A stretch of 64,000 bases of DNA from NCBI GenBank assembly GCA_002104945.1, contig MCFH01000057.1, forward strand, positions 124,001-188,000, read 5' to 3'. The notes under the pieces were generated by a model. The model was not told the origin of the DNA, searched no databases, and worked only from the letters and a program-made list of their open reading frames with translations. Within the stretch, counting starts at the first letter, position 1. Each line of letters opens with the position of its first letter. Positions 10,701 through 22,198 of the stretch are shown here, one piece after another. The DNA is from Piromyces finnis (Eukaryota > Neocallimastigomycota > Neocallimastigomycetes > Neocallimastigales > Neocallimastigaceae). Made by a program: the position numbers and the translations under genes.

Positions 10701-12006
10701 TCCTTCTACTATTGGAAATTTAAAGAATTTAGAATATTTGTAAGTTTTTTTTTTTTTTTTTTTTTTTTTGAATAAAACTCATATAAATATACATGTATAT
10801 GAATGATTAATTTTTATAAAATATAATTAATAGGTATTTATCAGAAAATAATTTGGATGGTCAAATTCCAACTTCAATTGGTGGTTTATCTAATTTGGAA
10901 TATTTGTAAAAATTATTTATTTCCCCTTCATTTTTATTAATAATAAAAAGATAAATATTTAAAAAAGTATTTAATTATGTATTAATATATAATTAAATTT
11001 AAATTTATAATATAATTTAGATGGCTACACCATAATAAACTTAGTGGTTCAATTCCAGATTCATTAGGAAATTTAGCTAAATTACAAGTTTTGTAAATAT
11101 TTTTTTTTTCTATTTTTATTTTTCAATATATCGATTATTTTAAAGGATAATGTTTAGATGCTAAATAAATTCAAATTCATTATTTTATATTTTTATATTA
11201 AACAAAAAAAAGGGAATTAAATAATAATGAATTAGATGGTACTATTCCAAGATCTCTTGGTGAACTAACAAAATTAGAATACTTGTAATTTTTTTATATA
11301 ATATTTATATTTTTTGATAATTATAATGTAGTAAATAATTCATTAAATTAAAAATATTTTTTTCTTTTTCTTTTTCTTTTTTTTTTTTTTTTTTAATCAA
11401 CTTCTAGATATTTGGATAATAATAAGCTAAGTGGTGAACTTCCTTTCTCTTCTGAAAAGATTGCCGAATTAAAAGCATTGTAAATATTATTAAAATGAAA
11501 TAACTTTTTTTTTTAAAAAAAAATTTTTAGAAATTATTAATTTTATTTTCTCATTTTTTTATAAACTTCAAGACATTTTGAAGTTAATAATGGTAATGCT
11601 ATAAATAATTATGTTCTTAATGAAGAAAGAATGGCTGGAGATATTGAATTATGTTACAATGAAGGTAATGATATATACATATATTTTTATTTATACATTA
11701 TTTTTTAGTTTATTAATATATTTTTAAATACATAATCTTTTATTCTTTATAATTTTATTTAGATGGTATGAAATGCCAAAATAAAAATGGTAATACTATT
11801 ATGAATTTGTTTATATCATTAGATATTTATTTTATTAAAAAGTTTTTCACTTAACAATATTTATTTATACATAATATTATAAAATTATAGGTTTAGAATC
11901 TAATATAGTAACAGAATATGGTGAATCTTTTTCTCCAAAAAGTATTAGCTATCATTTTATAAATGTTATATTCATTATAACAACTATTGTGTTATTGAAA
12001 ATGTAA
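7744..12006 (+). CDS. Plant-type leucine-rich-repeat surface protein, 22 exons
   Basis: Predicted exons: 7744-7922, 8089-8163, 8288-8359, 8459-8530, 8640-8711, 8791-9044, 9203-9299, 9393-9464, 9578-9649, 9763-9834, 9922-9993, 10130-10201, 10302-10373, 10504-10575, 10668-10739, 10834-10905, 11021-11092, 11213-11284, 11408-11479, 11573-11664, 11763-11789, 11891-12006. Frame is kept throughout, giving about 639 residues. The start has a short hydrophobic leader (MKLYHYLLFLAGSKCAFG). A Cys-containing cap precedes LRR block 1 (CKFINSLL...DCCSVSGIVC). Exon 6 adds a Cys-rich EGF-like spacer (CDSCSANS, FCQCNDGFIG). A second cap (CQYINSMFNW, CCSKQGFTC) opens block 2 with 12 repeats of the plant-specific form LxxNxLxGxIPxSLGNLxxLxxL. 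The C-terminus is a hydrophobic tail (FINVIFIITTIVLLKM), either a TM or GPI signal. No kinase domain. LRRs of this class bind proteins or glycans outside the cell; the ligand is unknown. Confidence 0.85.
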
Positions 12007-12568
12007 TGTAAATTAGATGAAAATTGAATTTATTTTATTTTTTTTATTTTTTATTTTTTTTTTTTCATTATTCAATATAAGTATACAAATATATAAATAT
12101 ATATAATAATGTATAATATGTAATTTTAATATAAATTTTGTATTTTTAATGAGTACTTATTTTTTAAAAGTTTTAAATAAAAATATTTTTATTATTTATT
12201 TATTATTTATTTATTATTTATTTATTATTTTTATTATTTTTTTTTATTAATGATCATATAATAAAAAGTAATATTTAATATATATATATATAATTATGTT
12301 TTTTTTTTGTTTTGTTTATACATTTTCTTTAAGAATTTGTTTATACATTTAAAAATCTTTTTTTAATATTAAAATTATAAAAAATATAATTCTTTCATAA
12401 TAATGATTTAGTTTTATATACTATAATTAATTATATATACCTTTTTGTTAATATTAATATTATTAATTGAAGTATTTCGTTATTTAATTGTACATATGTG
12501 ATTAGTTATATATAACTTTGTTATTAATTTATATTATAATTTTAAGCAATATATAATATATTGTTGTT
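12007..12568. other. Convergent intergenic region
   Basis: Between the 3' ends of the LRR gene and the Cys-rich membrane protein gene. AT-rich, with TTTATTTATTATTTATT-type repeats near 12190-12240. No gene or RNA seen. Confidence 0.6.
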
Positions 12569-13651
12569 TTAATCATCTAAAATATGTTTTCTTTTTCCTT
12601 TTAGAGGTTTGTTTACTTTTCTTCCAAAGTAAAAACTACAAAATAGAACTGATGTGATAAGTAATATTATAAGCATTATAAAAACATAAAATATATTAAC
12701 TTCATTATCAAACTTTTTTTTTTCATTTGAATTATAATCGTCAAGGCAAACACCAGAATAATCACAACAGTTACTATAACAATTTTCATCCTTTGAACAT
12801 TTTTGATTATTACTAAGTTTACAAATAACACCTTTTGAAGTAGGTTCCTTTTTGTTTGGTGTACATATTAATTCTTCAATATTAGAATTTGCTATACAAC
12901 AGTCACCTTTACAAAGCTCTGAATAACAATCTGAATCTTTTTTACAAAACATGTAACATTGACTACTTTGCTCTAAACTTGATTTCATTTTTAATGAAGT
13001 TTCAGTTCCCATGGAAAAATCTTTCTTGTATTCCTGTTCTACATCAACAGAAAAACTATGACTAATTGTTTCATTTCTATCTAATTCTTTGATACGTGGA
13101 ATTATTTCATTACTAATCTCATCTGGAATTTCAAGAAAACATGCATAATTTGTTCTACAGTAAAATTTAAAATCACAATAACTTTTTCCATCGTCACCAA
13201 TACTACAAGCAGTTGAATATTCTGGGCAATCGTCAAGACTATTACATTCTTTACTATATTAATATTTTTTATTTTACAATAATAAGAATTATATTTTTAA
13301 TCATAAAAATTTTTAAATAAATTAACAATTATTTTTCTTACTTTAATAGAATTAAAATGATTTTAATAAATTACTTTTCTATTTTCCTTTTCTTTATTAT
13401 TATTATTATTATTATTATATTATCAAGTATTAATTTTTATGAATTAAAGAACATTGAAAATAACAATAATAAAATAGATAATTTTAAGAATATAACATTA
13501 TATTTTAATTAAAAGCAACTTACATTTTAAGTTTTTTTAAATCACTTATTAAGAAATTTGTTTCATAAAATTTTGAACCTGTTGCTTCATCTGTAAAAGA
13601 ATATCCACTATTTATAAATAGAGATATTAGTGTTATTAATAATAAAAACAT
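12569..13651 (-). CDS. Cys-rich type I membrane protein, function unknown
   Basis: Two exons on the minus strand: 13524-13651 (start ATG at 13651) and 12569-13253, joined in phase 2 across a GTAAG...TATAG intron, giving about 270 residues. Seen: an N-terminal signal peptide (MFLLLITLISLFINSGYS), a Cys-rich ectodomain with many paired Cys (CNSLDDCPEYSTACS, CYMFCKKDSDCYSELC, CKGDCCIAN, CSKDENCYSNCCDYSGVC), one membrane span near the C-terminus (FYVFIMLIILLITSVLFCSF) and a short basic tail (GRKVNKPLKGKRKHILDD). The double-CC modules recall knottin or disulfide-rich surface domains, but I cannot name a family. The gene converges on the LRR gene; no functional link is shown. Confidence 0.8.
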
Positions 13652-15062
13652 TTTTTTTTTATATCACAAAGTATTTCTTGGATGAATATTGCTTTTTAAT
13701 TGTTTTACACTATATTTTATAATTTTTTAATTGTTTTATAATTTAATTTGTAAATTACAGTAAATTATATATTTTTTTAAATATTATATATTTTGTTGTT
13801 TATATAGTTAATTTACAATAATTTTCCATTTATTCTTTTTATTATTTTTCTTATTCTTATTATCATCTATTCCTTCTTTTTTTTTTTTTTTGTTTACATT
13901 GAACAAAAAAAAAAGTTTCCCTTTTTTAAAAAAAAGATTATTTCAATATAAATAATAAATAATATTAATATAAATTAATATTTATTGGATAGCTTAAACT
14001 TTATTAAATAATAAAAAATATTAATCTATTTTTGTGTAACACCTTTTTTTTAATAATAAAAAAAAGTGGATCTAAAAGAAATATTTTCTTTTTTTTTTAA
14101 AAAAAAAGAAATGAAAACTTTCTATTATGATTAGTAGTAGAAATAACAATATTATCAGTTTTATTAATAATTGTAATTGTAGCAGTAGTAATAATAATAA
14201 CATTATTATTATTCAATGCGAAATATATTACATTACATATATTTTTTAAACTTTTATAGTTGTTTTCAAACTTATTTTCAGAATTCAAGTATTACCAAAA
14301 AACAGCCTCTCTCTCTCTACTAACATATTACCACTATGACTATGTTTAAATAAATTATATTATACTTGGATAAACCATTATTTTAAAAGTATTTATGGAT
14401 AGCTACTAATATATTTTTTGTTATAATTTCTAATAGCATATTATTTATAAAGAATTTTATATTATAATATAATTAATAATTTGATAAAGTATTATTAAAT
14501 AAAAAAGAAAAATTACTTTTAATAATGGATAAGTTTAAACAGATTTAAGATTTGATTAATAAAATAAAGTTAAATTAATCAAGGTAACAAAACTTTCAAG
14601 ACTTTAGTAAAATTAGCCTCACATCCTCATCCTTGTCCAGGTTGATGACTTTTTACTAAATCATCTTACTCTCAAATCAAAAATTAATACTTTTGTATTA
14701 CGATTAATAGATAATATTATTATTATTAATTAAGACTAAATACATCACAAAATGTATAATTGTATTGTTTTAATTATATTAAGCATTGCTATATTTTATA
14801 ATACCATGAAAATAATTGACATTGTTCAATAGTCTGTTGAATCTATTAATAACTTTTCATCAAATATAAAATTTCATTTTTTTTTATAAATTTTTAATAA
14901 TTTTTAAAAATTAAATTGTACACATTTTTAGCCAATCACATCTTGACTATAGTTTCAATTTTGTCTTTTTTTTTTTTTTAAAAAAAATTTAAAAAAAATA
15001 AAAATTTAAGAATTTGAAAATTTTTATTTGTTATATAGATTTAGCGAAAGTGTAAAGACAAA
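13652..15062. other. Intergenic region
   Basis: Divergent region between the Cys-rich protein gene and RRP1. Mostly A/T runs. A somewhat less AT-rich island at about 14600-14700 contains the 10-bp inverted repeat TTTAGTAAAA (14603-14612) and TTTTACTAAA (14651-14660) around a 38-base loop rich in CCT/TCC. It does not fold as a tRNA. The open frame at 14097-14288 (-) has no coding character. Confidence 0.5.
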
Positions 15063-17200
15063 ATGGTAGAAAAAAGTAATAATAATTTTGGAAAGAAGTT
15101 AGCTTCTACTGGTAATACATAATGTTTATTACTAATAACAAAATTAAATTTATTATAAAATAAAATTAATCAAAATTCTAATTGAATAATAATTAATAAA
15201 GATAAAAAAACAAGAGATAATGCAGTTAAAAGCTTGTCTAAATTTTTATCACATAAAAAAAACTTATCTGATTTAGAACTTTTAAAATTATGGAAAGGCC
15301 TCTTCTATTGTAATTTTAAAACATAACGTTCATTTATTTTTTAGTTTATATATATATATAATATATCATAAATGTCTAATTTAAATATAAATTTAAAAAA
15401 GGTTATTGGATGTCTGATAAACAATTAATTCAACAACAATTAGCAAATCAATTGGGTTCTCTTTTATTAAAAATACCAAATGAAATGGTTTTTAAGTTTT
15501 TAAGAGCTTTCTGGAAAATCATAATATCAGAATGGAATGGTTTAGATCGCTTAAGGTAAAACATATAAATATGAGAACTAAATAATAATTAAGATCTTCA
15601 ACCGTTTACTTATAATAAATCTCTTTATTATATGTAGAATTGATAAATATTATTATTTAATGAGAAGAATGCATTATTATACATTTAAATTTTTAGAAAA
15701 AGTTAATTGGAGAAAGCAATATGTATTGGAATATGTTGATTTATATGATACAGGACCATTATGGTATTTTTTAATTTATATAAAATTTTAAATTTCCCTT
15801 TTTATCAAAATATAAGCGCTAAATAAATATATGTGTTTCTAATAAAAAAAAAAACTTTTAAAAATAAAAAAAAATAATAGCTTTTTAAATGATAAAATTC
15901 CACGTGCTATTCATTATCATATATGTGAAGTTTTTTTCCAAATATTTGAAGAAGCAGTCGAGAAATCAGTATGCAAAAATAATTTAATAATATATAAAAT
16001 TATTAGAAATTTAATGTCTTTATTTTTTTTCAAATGAATTTTCAAACTAAGCTCTTTTTATTATACATTATTTATATATATTTTATCAAAAAGGTTCCAA
16101 AAAAAGCCTTTCAAAAGTTATTAGAACCATTTATTGATATTGTTACTTTTTCATTTGATTTTATATTAATTGAACATGCTACATCAGAAATATTTTTATA
16201 CTTATATAAACAATTATCAAAAGGTAAATTTTTATTAATGCAAAAAAAAATCTAGTATTATCAAAGTAATAATATATATATTTTTTATATAATAAAAATA
16301 ATAGGATTCAAAAAAAATATAGACAATGACGACAGCGACGATAGTGTAGAAAGTGATGAAAACGAAGAAATAGATAATAGTAATAAAAATGATAAAATTT
16401 CACAAATATATTGTAAATCGGTTGATATTCCAGAATTATATTGTCAAATAATAGATTTAACTGAGGAACCAACAACAAATCCATCAAATATCGAAATTTT
16501 AAGCTATATAGCAGAATTATTTTACCCAATGGCTAATGATAAGTTAGAAAATGCTGATACTGATTCAGATGATAGTGAATATGATGAAATTAATGCAGAA
16601 TATGATATAGAACCAGAAATCATAGTAGTTGGAAGTGAAAATAAAGGTATTTTTTTTTTTTTTATTTTTTTTTTAAAAAATAGTTATATTATATATATAT
16701 AATTACATAATAAAAAAAATTAATTTATATATTAAATGTATTATATAATTTTTAAAACTCTAAATTTCTAAAAATTATCAATAAAAATCAATAGAAAATA
16801 TTATAAATAAGCCTTCTATATTAAAAGTTAAAACCCCATTTAAAAATGGTAAGCATTTATATATTAACATATAGTAAGCATAATTAAATAGATTTATTAA
16901 TAAAGTATAAAACAAAATTAACAAAAATAATTTATATAATAGAAAAAGATGTCTCTAAAAATATTTTAAAGAAGGTTAAAAGTAAGAAAATAAAGAAAAA
17001 TACACCAAAAAAGAATGTTCACTGGAATTTAAAAACAAATAAAATTAAATGTAAGATAGATAATTAATTATAAATTATTATATAATATTATAATTATTCA
17101 AATATAACTAAAAACATTAATATATATACATATATACTTTAATAAAAATTATTTTATAGTATTTGACAAAAACGAGAAAATTATAGAATTAATAAAATAG
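15063..17200 (+). CDS. RRP1: RRP1/Nop52-like ribosomal RNA processing protein
   Basis: A multi-exon gene, with exon starts near 15063, 15200, 15403, 15637, 15881, 16092, 16305, 16792, 16944 and 17160, encoding about 400 residues and ending in TAG at 17198-17200. The N-terminal two-thirds is a Nop52 domain: [68 protein letters not shown]-type loop, [10 protein letters not shown] and ATSEIF. An acidic stretch ([18 protein letters not shown]) and a basic C-terminus with the conserved [14 protein letters not shown] motif follow. Family members act in the nucleolus in pre-60S assembly and processing of 27S pre-rRNA to 25S and 5.8S. The spacing of WKGLFYC and EWNGLDRLR is as in human RRP1. The neighbour on the other strand is unrelated. 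Assignment is strong; small exon-edge errors are possible. Confidence 0.88.
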
Positions 17201-17548
17201 ATATGACAAATGGACTATGAAAATCACTAAAATCTTTTAAAATTTTAATTTTATAATATAGAATAGAAAGGTTTCCATTAAAGCAATAAATGTAGTATTA
17301 TATATATAAAAAGATTTATAAAACAAAAAACAAAACAAACAAAAAAAAAAAAACATTCAATTTTTAGCTATAAATTATTTAATAAATTTAATATAACAAT
17401 AATAGTTGTTTTTTTTTTTACAAATTTTATTATTTCTATTTTATTTATATATTTTTAATTATATAATTATAGAGAATAAAATATATCAATTATTATTAAA
17501 TAAAGAAAATATGCATAAATTATCAAAAATAAAAAAGGGAAAAAAAAA
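17201..17548. other. Short convergent intergenic region
   Basis: A/T runs only, between the 3' ends of RRP1 and the CH-domain gene; nothing else seen. Confidence 0.6.
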
Positions 17549-19923
17549 TTAATTTTCTTTTTTCGATCCACCAGAAACAATAGAATGTAAAACTGTTAAT
17601 ACAACAATAATAATTAACCAACTACGACGATCTTTCAATATAGTCATTGTATTTTGTAATACAGAATTTTCAGTTTTAGTACTTTTTTCAATTTCAGAAT
17701 TGTTTTCTTTTTCATCTAATAATTTAGTATTTTCATTAATTTCCTTAGTATTTTCACTTTTCTTTTCTAATATTTCTTTTTCTTCCTTTTCTTTTTCTAA
17801 TCTTTCTTTTTCTTCCTTTTCTTTTTGTAATCTTTCTTGTTCTTCCTTTTCTTTTTGTAATCTTTCTTTTTCTTCCTTTTCTAATCTTTCTTTTTGTAAT
17901 CTTTCTTGTTCTTCCTTTTCTTTTTGTAATCTTTCTTTTTCTTCCTTTTCTAATCTTTCTTTTTCTAATCTTTCTTGTTCTTCCTTTTCTTTTTGTAATC
18001 TTTCTTTTTCTTCCTTTTCTAATCTTTCTTTTTCTAATCTTTCTTGTTCTTCCTTTTCTAATCTTTCCTTTTCTAATCTTTCTTGTTCTTCCTTTTCTAA
18101 TCTTTCTTTTTCTAATCTTTCTTGTTCTTCCTTTTCTTTTTCTATAACTTCTTCATTTTCTTTTTCTTGGTTTGCCTTAAACATTTCTTTTTGTAAGGAT
18201 TGATTATCTTTTTGTAAAGGTTGAGATTCCTTAAATACTTTACTTTCTGTAATTAGTAATTAAATATGAAATGACAATAAAATTTTTAAAAGTTAATAAC
18301 TTTAATCAATAGAACAATAATAATAAATAATAATTATATAATAATTTCTTAAATTCCATACCACTTCTATAGAAACCTTTAGTTGGAACTATAATTATTT
18401 TTAATGTATAAATATAAATAATTTATTAATTATATTGTTTCTATATAGTATATTTAAATATTTATAAAACTATATATACTAAATTCATCCAAGTCAGAAC
18501 TGTCTTCTTTATCAAAGTTTACTATTGTTTAAAAAAAAAAAAAAAGGAAAAAAGTATTAAAAATAAAAATATAATATATTTATATATTTTATTTTGTAAA
18601 TAAAATATAGACGGTGGTTCTTACTTGATGAGGTGTCATCATTTTTCTTCAATTCTTCATGTAATTTATTTTCTAAATTATTGAAAGTTGGGAGATTTAT
18701 ATTATTTTCTTTAAAATTATCATATTGGGCTTGAACTTCGTTATCTATAATAAATAATTTTTGAAAGTGGTTTTAGATTATTTTTTCACTTTAACATTAT
18801 ATTTATTAACTATTTATCTTGCTATTGAAAATTAATTATCTTACCAGTAAATTCTAATTTACCAACAAGATCTCTTACAGCTTTTCCATAACCTCTTAAT
18901 TCTAAAAAGTGACTATTAAAAAGAATTTTCATAATTATAAAATTAATATTATTAATAAATAATTGTTATAATGAAAAGGATTGCATTACTAAAAATTATA
19001 TACCTTAAAGCATGAAGACAATATATAACTTTTGGAGAATTTTTCTTTTCGTAACAATCAGTAGTTTCAAAGTAAAAAATCTTTTTAAGAATATATATTA
19101 TTATCATTTTTTTTTTTTTTTTTTTTAGTAAATATTTATAAATCTTATTTTTTTTTTTTTTTTTTTGATGAATTTTTTATTATATAACACAGTATTTTTT
19201 ATCTTACTTCTGGGAATTTTATTTTTCTTAATGCATCAAAGAAATAATTGATATTATCTGAATGACGGAATTGCAATTTTTCACTCTATTATTAAAATAT
19301 ATTATTTTTATTAATTATTATATATTATTTAAATTATTATTATCATTTCTCTCCTTTTTTTTTTTTTTTTTTTATTTACTTCAAAAATCTTTTTAACAGA
19401 TTCTTGTGAAAATAATCTTGCTAACTCTGCCAAGGTTATACCGTATTGTAATTGATTTTCAAATTCAGAAATTGGTGCTAATTCTTTCTTTAACATACGT
19501 TCCATCCATCTATTATTAAATATACATATATTTATATAATTTAAATTTAAATAATTTTATTAATAATAGTAATTTTAGTTTTTTAGTTACATACTCTTTT
19601 GCTTCACCAACGTGACATAAATATTCATAAACTCTAAATTTATTTCTCTCTTCATCCATAATATCACTATTTAATCCATCTGTTGTATTAATAGTCCACT
19701 TCTTTCTACGATCTTTTTCAATAATTTATTTATAATTTTCAACATTGAAAAATTATATAATATATTATTTTTAATATAATAACATTATTAAATATATATA
19801 TACATATGTATATATAATTAAAATGTATAATAAATATTTACTATTTCCATTAGTTGAAAGAACCGAAGAAGAACGATGAATTGGTCTTTCTATATAATTA
19901 TTGTTATTAGCTACTTCAGTCAT
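17549..19923 (-). CDS. IQGAP-like CH domain protein with coiled coil and tail anchor
   Basis: A multi-exon gene on the minus strand; ATG at 19923 (MTEVANNNNYIERPIHRSSS), last exon about 18246-17549. The N-terminal half is a calponin-homology domain of the IQGAP/Rng2 subtype: FRVYEYLCHVGEAKEWMERM, LENQLQYGI-like helix (EFENQLQYGITLAELARLFS), FRHSDNINYFFDALRKI, FPEIFYFETTDCYEKKN, KVIYCLHALSHFLELRGYGK and VGKLEFT. These match the IQGAP CH consensus (EYLCHLEEA, FRHTDN, FYPETTD, CIYCIHALS), so F-actin binding is the likely role. No IQ motifs, GRD or RasGAP-C domain follow. Instead there is a roughly 130-residue run of EKEEQERLEKERL repeats (about 18140-17760), an Asn/Glu linker and a C-terminal hydrophobic segment (SWLIIIVVLTVLHSIVSGG) followed by SKKEN, i.e. 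a tail anchor. Inferred role: linking actin to a membrane such as ER, nuclear envelope or mitochondrion. Confidence 0.8.
17760..18140 (-). repeat. In-frame tandem repeat coding for EKERLEKE coiled coil
   Basis: Imperfect 15-24 bp units (TTTCTAATCTTTCTTTTTC and variants with TTCTTGTTC) make up the charged coiled coil of the CH-domain protein. Units are near-identical at DNA level, so the array has probably expanded and contracted recently. The antisense Ser/Phe-rich open frame at 17700-18203 is a by-product of the repeat. Confidence 0.85.
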
Positions 19924-21203
19924 TTTATTTTAGATTATTAATAATATAAAAAAGATTATTTTTTTTAAAAAAAATATTTTTTTAAAAAGATATTTTTTTT
20001 CTTAAATAAAATATAATTAACTAAAATGATGCATTATGAAATATTTTCATTAAAACAATAACTTAATGGGATATTAATTACATTTCATATTATAATTATA
20101 TAATTATAGATAATTAATTCAATATTTATAGATTTAAATATTAATCTTTTACGAAAAAAAAAAAAAAAAGTTGACAATTTATTGTAATAAAAAATAAAAC
20201 TTTAATTTATAATATTTAATGGAAGTAAAATAAATGTTATAATTACGTTTATAAATAGAATTAAATCTCAAAAAAAGAATATATATATTTGTTAATTAAT
20301 TAATACACACAAATGATTTGAAAACTTTATAGATATAATAATAATTAATGAAATAAAAAAAACTTTTTATAATTTTACAATATTAAATATCTTATTACTA
20401 GCTTTAAAATCTATTGTAATTTTATGAATGTTTTAAAGATTATTCTATTACATTATATATAAAAAGTTATATATTATTCTATTATAACAAAGTTTTCATT
20501 TATCTTTGTTGCATTTTCTTAGTGTATGATGAACTAAATATTAAAAAAAAAAAAAAAAAATTATATTAACATTACTAAAGTTATTCTGTTCAATATGTTT
20601 ATGTGTATTACAAACTTTTTATAAAAAACTGAATAGGAAATAATTAGCTTTGCTGCTTTATATTTTTATTCAATTATTTTTACAATATGACTACTATTAA
20701 AATAATATGGTTGAAATTACTAATTCTACAATTATAATATATCATTAAATTTTAAAAAATATATATTATATATATTTACAAAAATAACATTATTATATAT
20801 ATATAATATATGATAATGATAAGCTTTTTTATTTATTTATTTTTTCATCTTACTTTGAAATTAACTTTATATACTTTAAACTTGTTACATTTTTTATTAC
20901 ATAATAAGTACAGAACATTCAAAAGTTTTTAGTTATATTCAAAGAATGTATACAGAAAATTATAAAAGTTTACTAATATTTAAATATTTTAATTAAATTT
21001 AAGCTTCAATGTAAACAGATTTTATATATTTTATATTTTATTATTACAGCAAAAAAAAAAAAAAAAAAGAATTTTTTTTTCAAAGTTTAAATATTATGCT
21101 TTTTATTATGAATAAATGATCTGAAGCAATGATTAAAAAAATATTTCTTAACATTATTTTTCAATACACAAAATAATTATAGTAATAACATTAAAGTGAT
21201 CAA
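19924..21203. other. Divergent intergenic region
   Basis: Shared upstream region of the CH-domain gene (-) and the LRRC49 gene (+). Long A/T runs, no coding texture, no recognisable RNA gene. Confidence 0.6.
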
Positions 21204-22112
21204 ATGCTATATAGTAATCAACGTGCTAAAGTAGATAGTAATTTTGGAAGACCATATAAAAATGTACAACAATATTCTAATCATTCACTACCAAATACTA
21301 TATCATTAATTCAACAAAAGTACTTATATTATTATTATAATAATATTATTATTGTATTAGTGTTGTTATCATATTACTTTTATAATTTTTTTTAAACATG
21401 TAATTAACTTATATTATATTATAGATACCAAGTAAAAAATGATAAAAATGATGTAAGTATAAAGAATATAATATAATAATGAAAAAAAAAGACTTTGTAA
21501 TAATTATTATTTTATTTAGATATCAAAAAAAAGTAAAAAAAAAGTAATTACTAATGATGAAAATTCACCAGATTATGTATTCAAAGATGATCAGAGTAGG
21601 AGTTTATGTTATCATTATAAACCCATTTTTTTTTTGTGATATCTAACTTTATTTTTCATTTTTTTTTTTTAAATTATATTTTTGTAGAATTATGGACATC
21701 ATCAACTTGTCTTTATATTGAAGTAAAATTTATTTATTTATTCAATTATCTGTGTATTTATTTATTTATATATAATTTAAATAATCAAATCTAATAAAAA
21801 AAAATAGTCTATTGGGAATGGCGACAAACTCAACAAAGTTCAAAATACATCTCAATCTAATCCAAAACTCAATAATAAATATATAAATTCCACTGATTCA
21901 AATATATCATATATAAATTCAAAATTAATAGATGGAACAATTAACCTAAAGATAAATAATTTTAGTCAAGATATGAATTTATATAATGATGATTCAATTA
22001 CTAAATACGATACCATATCGGAAAGAAATAAAATGAATAAACCTTATTCTAAAGAAGTAATGAAAAAAAAAAAAAAAAAAAAAAAAAGAAAAAAATACAA
22101 TTTACTATTAGA

Positions 22113-22198
<86 letters not shown>

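Noticed and set aside
14097-14288. 63-codon minus-strand ORF
   Set aside because: Asn/Ile/Thr triplet-repeat composition, no neighbours in frame, no conserved motif.
14580-14700. Possible tRNA in the GC-richer island
   Set aside because: No cloverleaf arms, no T-loop GTTCGA-type sequence and no acceptor stem pairing.
17700-18203. 167-codon plus-strand Ser/Phe-rich ORF
   Set aside because: Antisense of the EKERLEKE repeat of the CH-domain gene; no independent coding signal.
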